Shown here piece by piece: positions 1 through 9,057 of a DNA stretch of 64,000 nucleotides. The DNA is from an uncultured Flavobacteriales bacterium (GTDB lineage: Bacteria; Bacteroidota; Bacteroidia; Flavobacteriales_G; Salibacteraceae): positions 620,001-684,000 of the forward strand of contig CALSRO010000005.1 of NCBI GenBank assembly GCA_943788775.1. Reading direction: 5' to 3'. Position 1 is the stretch's first letter. The number at the start of each line of letters is the position of its first letter. A program made the translations under genes and the position numbers. The notes under the pieces are model-generated. The model had not been told where the DNA came from. It was given only the letters and a program-made list of their open reading frames with translations, and ran no database searches.

Positions 1-1445
1 CCAATTTTATATATCTGCGCAATACCTAGCCCATCACTAATTTCTGGCCAGGTGGCACCATCGTCATCTGTATAGTATAGGCCACCGTCATTACATGCGT
101 ATAAGACTCCATTCACGGGAGAATAGGCAAACCAATGTTGATCTGCATGAACACTAGCTGCGCTGTAACCACTTGACCAAGAACTTCCTACCCAGTGACC
201 CACACAGTTCCAAGAAACTCCAGAATTAACAGATTTCCAAATATTGACACCACCTACATATACTATGTCAGCGTCATCAGGGTCAACTTCAATCGCTAAA
301 TCATACCATCCTTGACCTCCACCACCAGAACCATTTTCGGCCCATCCCATTAAATTAGGAGTAGTAGATTGGGTAGAAAAAGAGAGCCCTTCGTTTGTTG
401 ATTTATAAAGTCCACCGTAGGCCGAACCTATGGAGCAAAGCAGGTAAATAGTGCTGGGGTCATCGGCAGAGACTCCAATCGTAAGTCGTTGTGGATTTGA
501 TGGTAGTCCGCTGGTAATTTGTGTCCAGTTGTCACCACCATCTGTGCTTCTATAAAACCCAGCTGTGCCTGATGTTTCAGTTGCATACACCACAGTGGAA
601 CTTCCCGGTTTATATTTAATGTCTTTAAAGAACGAAGTGTTAGATTCTAATGTCCATGTACTGCCCGCATTTTGAGTTCGATATATACCACCACTTGTCG
701 CGGCTAAAATATATGAAGGGTTAGTAGGATGCATAATCATATGACTTACTTCTCTATTGCCCATTCCAGAGTTTGATTGGGTCCAGCTTTGTCCCCCATC
801 TGTAGATTTGAAAACACCTCTTCCAGGAGCGTCACCTGCATCGCGATCTCCGGTACCCATATACATAATGTTTGTATTGTTTGGGTTTATAACTATGCTC
901 GAAACGCCCAAGGAGGCAAGATCATCCGTGTTTGAGCTCCATGTTTGGCCGCCATCCGCAGTTTTCCACAATCCTCCTGAAGCAGCTCCTACCCAAATAA
1001 TATCCTCATCCGTTGGATGAAAACAAATGGCATTCAATCGACCATTTCCATTGGGTTGACCCGTTCCATTGTCTGGTTTTGCGATGGGACCAACTTCTTC
1101 CCAAGCTCCATTTTCAGATTCAATACCCTGAGTGTTTGACTGATTGTCTAGAATTTTATAGGCTTCAAAGGCTTCTGCATATTTAGTGACGTCTACTAAC
1201 TTTCCCTCCTGATCAACATGGTCTTTCCAATGATTCTCCCATCTTCTGAAAACCATCCAACCATCTCCTGGCTGGCGTTCTCGACCTTCAAAATAAGTAT
1301 TGAAAGCTTTTTGGGTCTCGTAAAAATTCGCGCTCGGGTCATCCATCATCTGAACCCAAATTGGCACGTTCGCGGTATCTATTCCTTGTCCAATTAAGTG
1401 GAAACTTGCAAATAGCAGTCCAGTGAATAAAGCGAAATTCTTCAT
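1..1445 (-). CDS. VPS10/BNR-repeat secreted protein (3' part cut by window edge)
   Basis: The ATG at 1445 opens a frame that runs off the window start without a stop, so only the N-terminal ~481 residues are visible. Residues 1-20 form a signal peptide (MKNFALFTGLLF, cleavage after LIGQ). From about residue 130 there are repeated Asp-box/BNR signatures of the form STDGGQSW, TADGGQTW, TQNAGSTW and STNEGLSF, spaced as in sortilin/VPS10-like beta-propellers. In Bacteroidota such proteins are normally exported by the type IX system and end in a sorting domain, which would lie outside the window. No catalytic residues for a glycosidase can be argued from this part. Substrate unknown. Domain type is confident; function is not. 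Confidence 0.85.
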   Translation of the reverse strand, partial: MKNFALFTGLLFASFHLIGQGIDTANVPIWVQMMDDPSANFYETQKAFNTYFEGRERQPGDGWMVFRRWENHWKDHVDQEGKLVDVTKYAEAFEAYKILDNQSNTQGIESENGAWEEVGPIAKPDNGTGQPNGNGRLNAICFHPTDEDIIWVGAASGGLWKTADGGQTWSSNTDDLASLGVSSIVINPNNTNIMYMGTGDRDAGDAPGRGVFKSTDGGQSWTQSNSGMGNREVSHMIMHPTNPSYILAATSGGIYRTQNAGSTWTLESNTSFFKDIKYKPGSSTVVYATETSGTAGFYRSTDGGDNWTQITSGLPSNPQRLTIGVSADDPSTIYLLCSIGSAYGGLYKSTNEGLSFSTQSTTPNLMGWAENGSGGGGQGWYDLAIEVDPDDADIVYVGGVNIWKSVNSGVSWNCVGHWVGSSWSSGYSAASVHADQHWFAYSPVNGVLYACNDGGLYYTDDDGATWPEISDGLGIAQIYKI

Positions 1446-1498
1446 ATGCCAAATGTAGCATTGAGCAGTCGGACTATTTACAACTTTCATGATGGAAT

Positions 1499-1533
1499 AA
1501 AAAAAAAGACTGGGATGAGAATCCAAGTCTTTT
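1499..1533 (-). terminator. Rho-independent terminator of the HNH gene
   Basis: Read on the minus strand, an AAAAGACTtGG / CCAGTCTTTT hairpin is followed by a run of nine T. It lies about 23 bp after the stop of the NUMOD4-HNH gene and before the start of the BNR gene. Confidence 0.7.
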
Positions 1534-1555
1534 CAATTTAAATACATCTAATGAA

Positions 1556-2152
1556 TTAGTCGTCAATAGTAATGTGTCCCCAGTTCTCGCCCGATTTGAT
1601 GCGATAAAGCTGCATCTCAGAGATATTAAACTGCTTCGCTAAAATCCTGTAACGAGTTTTTCGATTAGGATCAAAAATTTTCTGTTTCAATCGCTTGACC
1701 TGTGTCGCATTTAACTTGTGACCTTTGTATGGTTTTCGCTCCTTTCTAAGCTCACGAGCCTTGATGACATTTGGGTTTTTTTGTTGATGAAGTTCCATCT
1801 CACGCTTTGTAGCCCATTTAAGATTACTAGAGTGATTGTTCATTTTATTGTAGTCGAGGTGAATTACATAACGATCATCTGGTCGTTTTTCATCACCGAA
1901 ATATTCAGCTACAAGTTTATGAATGAAGATTTGTTTGTTTTTAACGGTGACATCACCGCCATCCTTATAGAATTGCTTGTAACGAAAAACAGGATAGCCA
2001 TCAACTAGGCTGCCTTTTAATAAGCGGCCATCATCCCGCGTTTTTCTGTAACTAGCAATCCGACCGTAATTTGAAATGTCATACTTGTTTCTGAGCTTGT
2101 CTTTACTTAGATCCACAGTTTTCCACTCCTCGTCCCAATACGATTTGATCAT
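1556..2152 (-). CDS. NUMOD4/HNH endonuclease-like protein with C-terminal HTH
   Basis: 198 residues. Residues ~8-45 match a NUMOD4 DNA-binding motif (WKTVDLS...KYDISNYGRI). Residues ~75-120 look like an HNH_3 core: IHKLVAEYF, then VIHLDYNKMNNHSSNLKWAT, with His, Asp and Asn at the expected places but a single His where many family members have HH. Residues ~150-190 form a helix-turn-helix (RILAKQFNISEMQLYRIKSG). Families of this kind are known from phage and intron homing endonucleases. Here it is a free-standing gene with its own terminator, not inside an intron or phage. It could be a domesticated nuclease or a DNA-binding regulator; nicking activity is inferred only. Confidence 0.75.
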   Translation of the reverse strand: MIKSYWDEEWKTVDLSKDKLRNKYDISNYGRIASYRKTRDDGRLLKGSLVDGYPVFRYKQFYKDGGDVTVKNKQIFIHKLVAEYFGDEKRPDDRYVIHLDYNKMNNHSSNLKWATKREMELHQQKNPNVIKARELRKERKPYKGHKLNATQVKRLKQKIFDPNRKTRYRILAKQFNISEMQLYRIKSGENWGHITIDD

Positions 2153-2347
2153 GATATGATTGTTTTGTAATTGTCAGATTATCTAATTGATAAACCAACA
2201 ATGAGTTATTTGGTTAAGTAAGTACATCAAATTTAACAATCGATCGATCATGAACATGGGTTTAGAACATATGATTTGTCGATTTATTTAGACGAAGGGT
2301 CTTTTTTATCCATATTATCCACAATCAAATGCAACTTTTGCGGCATA

Positions 2348-4126
2348 ATGGAAAAGAAGAGAATAAGTAAGGATGGGCTAAAGAGAGCATTGAGAATTTT
2401 TAAATACGTCCTTCCCTATCGGTTAAAGTTTGGGTTGGGCCTCGTTTTTTTACTGCTGTCCTCTTTAACCTTCATGTCTTTTCCCGGATTAATCGGCCGA
2501 TTAGTGGGTGGTGATGAGGTTTCGGATAGCGCAATTGATCAGTTTTTTAATCTTCAAAATATAGATCAGGTCGCATTGTTACTCATAGTTGCTTTTTCAC
2601 TTCAGGCGGTTTTTTCATTCATGCGAATATTCTTATTTGCAGGCGTTACCGAACGCGCTATTGCTGCAATAAGGCAGGATACATATGGACATTTGATTCA
2701 ACTGCCAATGTCTTTCTTTTCAAAACACCGGGTCGGAGAATTGAATAGTAGAATTAGTAATGATATCAGTCAATTGCAGGATACATTCATGACAACTTTG
2801 GCTGAAATGGTAAGGCAGGTGATCACAATTCTTATTGGGATCAGCTTATTGTTTTTCTATAGTGTTGAATTGACCTTTGTAATGCTCATTTCATTACCCG
2901 TGATGATGATTGCTGCATTCTTTTTTGGAAAATTCATTAGAACCTTATCCAAGAAAACGCAATCAACGCTGGCGGATGCTCAGATTGTTGTGGATGAGAC
3001 CTTGCAGGCTATACAAAGCGTTAAATCATACGCGAATGAGTCCTTTGAAAGGTCGCGTTACAACATTATCACCGAAGAAGTGCGTAAGGTGGCTATGAAA
3101 GGTGCGAAATGGCGTGGAGCATTTGCTTCATTTATAATTCTTGGTTTGTTTGGTGCAATCGTATTGGTTATTTGGTATGGAGTGAAGCTTAAGAATGCCG
3201 GTGAAATTGGTATGGATGAATTGATGTCATTTATACTTTACAGCGTTTTTGTAGGTGGATCGATTGGTGGAGTTGCTGACATATTTGGTAAAGTACAGAA
3301 GACTATTGGTGCCACTGAAAGTCTTTTTGATATAATGTTGGAAAGTCCAGAAGAATTTTCTGGAGCTTGCAAAGGAGGACATATCTCTGCTGGAAAATTA
3401 TCATTTGAGCATGTTGCCTTTTCTTATCCGTCTAGGGCTGATAAAGAGGTGCTGCGAGATGTAACTATGGTAGTTGAGCCTGGTGAGAAAGTGGCCATTG
3501 TTGGCCCTAGTGGGGCAGGGAAGTCAACGATTGCTGCATTGGTTTTGAAGTTCTATGACCCAACCAATGGCATTATTAAAATAGATGATATACCATTGGG
3601 TGATTATGATTTAAGATCATTGCGCGATTCTATGGCCCTAGTGCCACAGGAGATATTATTATTTGGAGGTAGTATAAAGGAAAACATTGCCTATGGTAAA
3701 CCTGGGGCAGAGGATTCCGAGATTGAGTTGGCCGCTAAAAAAGCCAACGCTCTAGATTTTATTCAAAGCTTTCCAGAAGGGATGGATACTCTAGTTGGTG
3801 AGCGTGGGATTCAGTTAAGTGGAGGACAACGACAACGAATTGCAATCGCAAGGGCTATTCTTAAAGACCCCAAAATCTTAATCTTGGACGAGGCCACGTC
3901 TTCTCTCGATGCGGAAAATGAACGAGTGGTGCAATTGGCACTTGAGTCACTTATGGAAGGTAGGACGAGTATTATTATTGCGCACCGTCTGAGTACAATT
4001 AGAAAGGCAGATAAAATTGCTGTTTTGGATCAAGGGGTTATTCGTGAGTCTGGAACCCATGATGAACTGTTGGAAATTGAAAACGGAGTTTATCGAAACT
4101 TGAGCGAACTTCAGGTGATTGGTTAG
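2348..4126 (+). CDS. ABC exporter, fused permease/ATPase (MsbA/lipid A-exporter type)
   Basis: Half-transporter of 592 residues. Six membrane helices lie within about residues 15-330. The nucleotide-binding domain follows, with Walker A GPSGAGKS near 385, signature LSGGQ near 489, Walker B ILILDEA near 511 and the switch His in AHRLS near 544. It should work as a homodimer exporting a lipid or hydrophobic substrate across the inner membrane. I chose the ATG at 2348 (MEKKRISK), because the 24-residue extension to an upstream TTG at 2276 is Cys-rich and precedes the conserved start. The stop overlaps the next convergent gene by 4 bp. Substrate cannot be read from the sequence. Confidence 0.88.
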   Translation: MEKKRISKDGLKRALRIFKYVLPYRLKFGLGLVFLLLSSLTFMSFPGLIGRLVGGDEVSDSAIDQFFNLQNIDQVALLLIVAFSLQAVFSFMRIFLFAGVTERAIAAIRQDTYGHLIQLPMSFFSKHRVGELNSRISNDISQLQDTFMTTLAEMVRQVITILIGISLLFFYSVELTFVMLISLPVMMIAAFFFGKFIRTLSKKTQSTLADAQIVVDETLQAIQSVKSYANESFERSRYNIITEEVRKVAMKGAKWRGAFASFIILGLFGAIVLVIWYGVKLKNAGEIGMDELMSFILYSVFVGGSIGGVADIFGKVQKTIGATESLFDIMLESPEEFSGACKGGHISAGKLSFEHVAFSYPSRADKEVLRDVTMVVEPGEKVAIVGPSGAGKSTIAALVLKFYDPTNGIIKIDDIPLGDYDLRSLRDSMALVPQEILLFGGSIKENIAYGKPGAEDSEIELAAKKANALDFIQSFPEGMDTLVGERGIQLSGGQRQRIAIARAILKDPKILILDEATSSLDAENERVVQLALESLMEGRTSIIIAHRLSTIRKADKIAVLDQGVIRESGTHDELLEIENGVYRNLSELQVIG

Positions 4127-4581
4127 GTAGCTATACTAGCCCGTTTATCACGCATGTATAAAGTTCTATAAACCCAACCACAAATTAATCCTCCGAAAGA
4201 TTGTTCGAAGGCTTGCCAAACGGCATCCACGACAATATACTTAATGTCGAATGTGGTTGAGAAACTAACTCCAAAAACAAAGGCAATGGCGTAGATAAAT
4301 ACACCAATTATTGCTCCTATCACAATTCCATACTTAAATGAATCTTTCATTTTCTTGGCCGCGTAGGTCAAGACGGTAATGATCAAGCCGATGCCCAGAT
4401 AAACAACTGCACTTACGGTAAGGTAGAGATTGATCGGGTAGGGAATCTTTAAAAAATCGTTTAATACTTCGGCATGCCATATATAAGATAAACCATACAT
4501 GGCGATGGAGCATGTAATCCAAGAGATGAAAAATTTAATGTCAATTCTTGTGGACACTGCTTTTAGTTTTCTTTTTGGCAA
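4123..4581 (-). CDS. Conserved small membrane protein
   Basis: 152 residues with four predicted membrane helices (around 15-33, 48-70, 83-105 and 120-140), and basic at both ends (MPKRKLK..., ...MRDKRA). No family recognised. It is convergent with the ABC exporter and overlaps its stop codon by 4 bp, so the two 3' ends share sequence. Probably an inner-membrane protein of unknown role. Confidence 0.7.
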   Translation of the reverse strand: MPKRKLKAVSTRIDIKFFISWITCSIAMYGLSYIWHAEVLNDFLKIPYPINLYLTVSAVVYLGIGLIITVLTYAAKKMKDSFKYGIVIGAIIGVFIYAIAFVFGVSFSTTFDIKYIVVDAVWQAFEQSFGGLICGWVYRTLYMRDKRASIAT

Positions 4582-4731
4582 AGTTAAAGCACACTTAGTT
4601 TATTAGAGATGTAACGTCATTTGTTTACCAACATGTCATGGAATAGCCTCATTTAACAATTCAATTTATTCATTGGAAGATTTTTCCTCGGAGACATTTG
4701 CTCCTAAAGTTTTTATCACCTTTGATCACCA

Positions 4732-6324
4732 ATGAAAAGGCCCATTCTTCCCATTTACTTCGGAATCGCATTTTTCCTTCTTTTTACAAGTTGTCGAAGA
4801 GATATTGATTTGGCCAATTGGGACGTAGATGCATTGGTTCCTGTAGCACATGGAACCATCAATTTCGCAGATTTCGCACCTGAGGAAAATGTCTATGGAG
4901 ATGGTGAGAGTTTACTGCATCTAACTGCGGCTGAAACCCTAATAAGCCTGGGTTTAGATACCTTGATTGGTATTCCAGATTACAGTATTGATACAGGATT
5001 TGTCGTTCCCATCAGCATTAACTTTCCTCCAGGCGTTCCCTTTTTCTATCAATTGGAAGAAACAAAGTTCGATTTGAAAGATGTAGAGTTGACTCGCGCG
5101 TTAATTCGAGAATCAAGGATTACCATATTTCTCGAAAATACTATTGATAAACCAGTGTTATTCGAATATGGTATTTATAGCGCCACACTGGATGGAGATA
5201 CTTTTTTGGTGCAAGCTCGAGTTGAGGCCAATGATACCTTGAGCAGATCGTTTACACTAGATGGATATGAACTGGATTTGCGAGGTGAAGAAGGGACCGA
5301 TTTTAACACCATTGTGACATTTCTTCAAGCAATGATACACCCTGACGAAACTCAAAATCATCAATTTACAGCTGGTGATGAGTTTAACATCAAAAACACA
5401 GTCAAGGGTGTTGTACCTGAATTTGTAACCGGGTATTTTGGCAATCAATCGGTTTTATTTGAAGAAGATGAAGCGCTTGATGTATTTGCACAATTCCCAT
5501 ATCAATCTGTAAATATCACTGACTTTGATGTTACACTAACTATAGATAATGGCATTGGGGCCGATCTCAAATTAAATATCCAAGAGCTGCGTTCGGAGAA
5601 TACTGTTACCGGGGCTAATGCCGCGTTAAATCATGAAGTTATAAACAACAATCAACTATATCCCCGAGCGATCAATTTGTACGATTTGACAGATCCAGTT
5701 AAACACATTCAGAAGAAGCTGACTTTTAGCGATGAGAATAGCAATTTGGATGAATTGTTGGAACTCAGACCTGATCGCTTCTTGGCGAATTTAGATATTG
5801 AAGTGAATCCATTAGGAGATATATCCCTCGGCAACGACTTCGCTTATTATGGTCACAATATCAGTGCGTTCATGCAAATGGATGTTCCATTGGTTGTTAG
5901 CGCAAAAGGAGTGGTGTTAAACGATACTTCGGATTTTCAGTTTATTGCTCCTCAACCAAATAATCCATTGGATCGAATTAATTATGGTTCGCTAAATCTG
6001 ATTTTAGAGAACAGGTATCCGATCGATGCTGAGATACAGGTCTATCTATTGGACACTTTCAATAATCTTTTAGATAGTTTACTTGAGTCTCCAGCATTGG
6101 TGCTTGGTGCTGAAGAAAACAACCTAGGAATTGTTGAATTTGCTGAGCAGAGTATTGTTGAAATACCAATAGGTCCAGCACTTTTTGATCAATTGGAATT
6201 GACAAACTATTTGAAAATTAGTGCGGTACTAAATACAGTTGGTGTTGACTCGGTGCACCTGCGCAATAATTCAGGGATTGAGTACAAATTGGTGGCTGAT
6301 ATAAATGCTCGAACTAAAAAGTGA
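4732..6324 (+). CDS. Large beta-rich outer-membrane lipoprotein
   Basis: 530 residues. The signal peptide ends in a lipobox, FLLFTSC, with Cys at residue 21. The rest is Asp/Leu-rich with alternating hydrophobics typical of beta-sandwich lipoproteins. No catalytic motif is visible and the family is not named with confidence. It is first in a run of four same-strand genes. Its TGA stop overlaps the GTG start of the next gene (GTGA at 6321-6324), so the two are translationally coupled. Lipoproteins of this look are often found beside DUF5723-type barrel proteins in Bacteroidota, as here. Infer an outer-membrane pair; role unknown. Confidence 0.75.
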   Translation: MKRPILPIYFGIAFFLLFTSCRRDIDLANWDVDALVPVAHGTINFADFAPEENVYGDGESLLHLTAAETLISLGLDTLIGIPDYSIDTGFVVPISINFPPGVPFFYQLEETKFDLKDVELTRALIRESRITIFLENTIDKPVLFEYGIYSATLDGDTFLVQARVEANDTLSRSFTLDGYELDLRGEEGTDFNTIVTFLQAMIHPDETQNHQFTAGDEFNIKNTVKGVVPEFVTGYFGNQSVLFEEDEALDVFAQFPYQSVNITDFDVTLTIDNGIGADLKLNIQELRSENTVTGANAALNHEVINNNQLYPRAINLYDLTDPVKHIQKKLTFSDENSNLDELLELRPDRFLANLDIEVNPLGDISLGNDFAYYGHNISAFMQMDVPLVVSAKGVVLNDTSDFQFIAPQPNNPLDRINYGSLNLILENRYPIDAEIQVYLLDTFNNLLDSLLESPALVLGAEENNLGIVEFAEQSIVEIPIGPALFDQLELTNYLKISAVLNTVGVDSVHLRNNSGIEYKLVADINARTKK

Positions 6325-7568
6325 GATTAGCTTTTCTAATATCGCTTGTACAAATTGTTGGGTTGCAAATCCATGCACAAAAGCCTGTATCTCAAAACTG
6401 GTGGAAGGGGAGCGAGGCCACGTCATTCGTGAGCTTGAATGCAGGGTTAAATGCGAATTCAGCAGATTTTTCAAATCGATTTTTATCGGAACTCATTTTT
6501 TCTGATCAACTATCTCAGGAGGTTCTGAATGATGAGTTAAAAGGCCTAAGCCAAACTGAAAATGTGATGGGGCTGGATTATGAGTTGGCATTGCAGGGTG
6601 GGTGGAATATTAAATCTGGTGCCCATACCTTACTATTCAAAGCGGCAGATGTAGCTCATGTCAATGCCAGTGTGCCGAAGAATGCCGCAAGATTGATATT
6701 GACAGGTAACAAAAGTTTTGCGGGTGATACCTTGGATTTTTCGGGCTTAAATGGGTTAGGAATGCGATTCCAGCAACTGGCGGTGGGTTGGCAATTTCAA
6801 CCAACACCATCTACTGCTTTTTTCGCCTTGATTTGCTTTGTTAATGGAGAGCAATATGCAGATGCAAAAGTTGATCGATCTTGGCTTTACACATCAGTTT
6901 TAGGTGATACTTTATCAACGAGTCTTAAAGGTGGCCTCTTCATTTCTGATACTGGTAATGTTGGCTTTGCTACGCACAATGGTGCAGGGGCGTCTTTAGA
7001 TTTTGGATTCCACACAGAATTTCAAGGCGAAGGATCGATTTGGCAGTTTGATTTTGCGGTGAATAATTTAGGCTTGGTTCAGTGGAATAAAAAAACCATC
7101 GGTTACAATTTTGACACGAATTATACTTGGACTGGAATTGAGATACCTGATATTACGAACATCAATGAACAATTTGCAGATAACGTGCTCACAGATAGTT
7201 TGGGTGGGGGTGTAAATGAGAATATCAGAAAACAGACTAGAAATGAATGGCTACCAGGCTATGTAGCTGCTGAATTGTTACAGAGAAGGGATGCTGGTTT
7301 TGAGACAGGTGGCGGTTGGGTATTGCGCTGGAACGCCAACTTCGATCCTTACGTCTACTTGAAAAACGGCTATCGTTTCAACGAACATATTGCAACGCAC
7401 CTTAGCGTTGGATATGGAGGTTATGGCACTGTGCAAGTTGGACTTTCGGGAATTTTTGAATGGTCGCATTTTATGGCAAAAGCGGAGGTAAGAAATATTG
7501 AAGCGCTTGCATTACCTGGTAGGTTTGCCGGTGGCAGCGGAATAATTAACTTAAGCTACATGTTCTGA
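6321..7568 (+). CDS. DUF5723-like outer-membrane beta-barrel protein
   Basis: 415 residues. The signal peptide spans roughly residues 1-19 (MRLAFLISLVQIVGLQIHA). The body is a run of amphipathic strands ending in an aromatic barrel terminus (GGSGIINLSYMF). The start of the mature part, SQNWWKGSEATSFVSLNAGLNAN, resembles DUF5723 family proteins of Bacteroidota. The GTG at 6321 was chosen because it overlaps the upstream stop (GTGA) and gives a complete signal peptide. Its own stop overlaps the next ATG by one base (TGATG). Likely sits in the outer membrane with the preceding lipoprotein. Function unknown. Confidence 0.72.
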   Translation: MRLAFLISLVQIVGLQIHAQKPVSQNWWKGSEATSFVSLNAGLNANSADFSNRFLSELIFSDQLSQEVLNDELKGLSQTENVMGLDYELALQGGWNIKSGAHTLLFKAADVAHVNASVPKNAARLILTGNKSFAGDTLDFSGLNGLGMRFQQLAVGWQFQPTPSTAFFALICFVNGEQYADAKVDRSWLYTSVLGDTLSTSLKGGLFISDTGNVGFATHNGAGASLDFGFHTEFQGEGSIWQFDFAVNNLGLVQWNKKTIGYNFDTNYTWTGIEIPDITNINEQFADNVLTDSLGGGVNENIRKQTRNEWLPGYVAAELLQRRDAGFETGGGWVLRWNANFDPYVYLKNGYRFNEHIATHLSVGYGGYGTVQVGLSGIFEWSHFMAKAEVRNIEALALPGRFAGGSGIINLSYMF

Positions 7569-9049
7569 TGAGAGCCAGTTTTACAATATTAATGCTTTGG
7601 ATGGCGGTGTCTCTGGTGGGGCAGGATACTTCTTACTATTATTCAATAGGCACGGACGGCAATGATGAGGCAATTTATGGTGCCGAGGTAAATGGACGTT
7701 TTGTGGTGTTCGGAAATACCGGACAGGTAGGAAGTGGAGGCTCCGATATTTATATTCTACATTTTGATGAAGGATTTAAAGTTGATAGCTTCAGTGTAAT
7801 TGGTTCTTCTGCCAACGAACGACTTGTCGATGTCGCTACGAACTCTATGGGATTGAATTATTTATTAGTTAGTTATTATGATGGTTATAGTGAGACTGAC
7901 TATGATTATGAGTTAATAGTTCTTGATTCGAGTTTCAACGAACTGTCAATCAAATTGATAGAAGAGGAAGGGACTCAAAATCCGATACAAATTCAAGTTT
8001 CAAACGAATTGATCTATGTTTTATCCAAGACAATATCTGGAACAGACGAAAGCTCCTACAGCCTAACCTCTTTTGATTTTGACCTTGATAAAGTTGATGA
8101 GTTTAGTATAGAAGGTTTTGATTCTCTTACAGTAGCGTCCTTTTATATTGCAGATGACATAGTCATTTTTGGAAGTCACAAGCCAATAGATTCTAATAAC
8201 CTCGATTTTATAGTTCTAAAATATAATGTTCAGGGCGACTTGATAAATCAAAAGTCATTGGGATTTAAAAGGAATGAAATACCAGAAAGTATATATGGAT
8301 ATCAAGACTCAACGTTTTTTATTGTTGGATCCTCAAATTCTCGATTCGATGAAGATTATGATGCCTTTATTGGATTAATGAGATTAGATGAAATGGAATT
8401 AATTTGGAGTAAAACGCTTGGTTGGAATCCGAATGTCACGAATAGAGATGAATTTGGAATAAACTCCGTAATTGGTAGTAATAAGAATATATATTTTGGT
8501 CTTACAACTGAGACATATGGCGAAGGAGGTGATGATTTTCATTGTTACGAATTGCAGCAAGACGGTTCCTATATACAAGGAAATTCGTTCGGCTTATCAA
8601 CAGATGAAGTGCTTGTACAACTGATTGCATTAGCCGACTCCTCATTACTTTTTTTAGGTAATACCGAATCTAATAATGGAGGTCCATCAGATGTCTTTAT
8701 TGTACGTACGAAGAACATAGGTTTTGGTAATGAAATCAAGTTTGAATCAATTCGAGATACAGTTTCAATCGTAGATTTAGTGACCTCAATTGCATTGACA
8801 GATGACCAAGCAAAAGGTGGCGATTTTGAAGTGCTTCAAAGTGGAAAAGTATTATCCGTTTTATACGGTAGAGAATCGCAAAATGAGAGAGTACGTCTCT
8901 ACATCTATGGTATTAACGGAAATTTGATTTACACAGATGATCTGCAGAATGGACGCCTGGATGTATTGGGCTTAAAGACGGGTCTGTACTTCTTGAAATT
9001 GGAATCATCTGTTTGGACCATTCCATCAAAAAAGATATTTAAATATTAA
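7568..9049 (+). CDS. T9SS type-A cargo protein
   Basis: 493 residues. Signal peptide at 1-18 (MRASFTILMLWMAVSLVG). The middle carries repeated FDxxF / DGY / IVFGS strand motifs consistent with a beta-propeller. The last ~75 residues are a T9SS type-A sorting domain: LYIYGINGNLIYTDDL, then LKTGLYFLKLES and a basic end. The protein should be exported through the T9SS and held at the surface or released. It is translationally coupled to the upstream barrel gene by a 1-bp TGATG overlap. No enzymatic motif seen. Confidence 0.8.
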   Translation: MRASFTILMLWMAVSLVGQDTSYYYSIGTDGNDEAIYGAEVNGRFVVFGNTGQVGSGGSDIYILHFDEGFKVDSFSVIGSSANERLVDVATNSMGLNYLLVSYYDGYSETDYDYELIVLDSSFNELSIKLIEEEGTQNPIQIQVSNELIYVLSKTISGTDESSYSLTSFDFDLDKVDEFSIEGFDSLTVASFYIADDIVIFGSHKPIDSNNLDFIVLKYNVQGDLINQKSLGFKRNEIPESIYGYQDSTFFIVGSSNSRFDEDYDAFIGLMRLDEMELIWSKTLGWNPNVTNRDEFGINSVIGSNKNIYFGLTTETYGEGGDDFHCYELQQDGSYIQGNSFGLSTDEVLVQLIALADSSLLFLGNTESNNGGPSDVFIVRTKNIGFGNEIKFESIRDTVSIVDLVTSIALTDDQAKGGDFEVLQSGKVLSVLYGRESQNERVRLYIYGINGNLIYTDDLQNGRLDVLGLKTGLYFLKLESSVWTIPSKKIFKY

Positions 9050-9057
9050 GTCAAGCG

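Noticed and set aside
757..1020. 87-residue open frame on the plus strand
   Set aside because: Antisense to the BNR/VPS10 gene; low-complexity Pro/Ser composition and no homology signal.
1718..2008. 96-residue plus-strand frame
   Set aside because: Antisense to the NUMOD4-HNH gene, whose motifs are clear.
4715..4722. CACCTTTG as a -7 box for the lipoprotein operon
   Set aside because: One mismatch to TAnnTTTG in the TA positions and no TTG box at suitable spacing, so not listed as a promoter.
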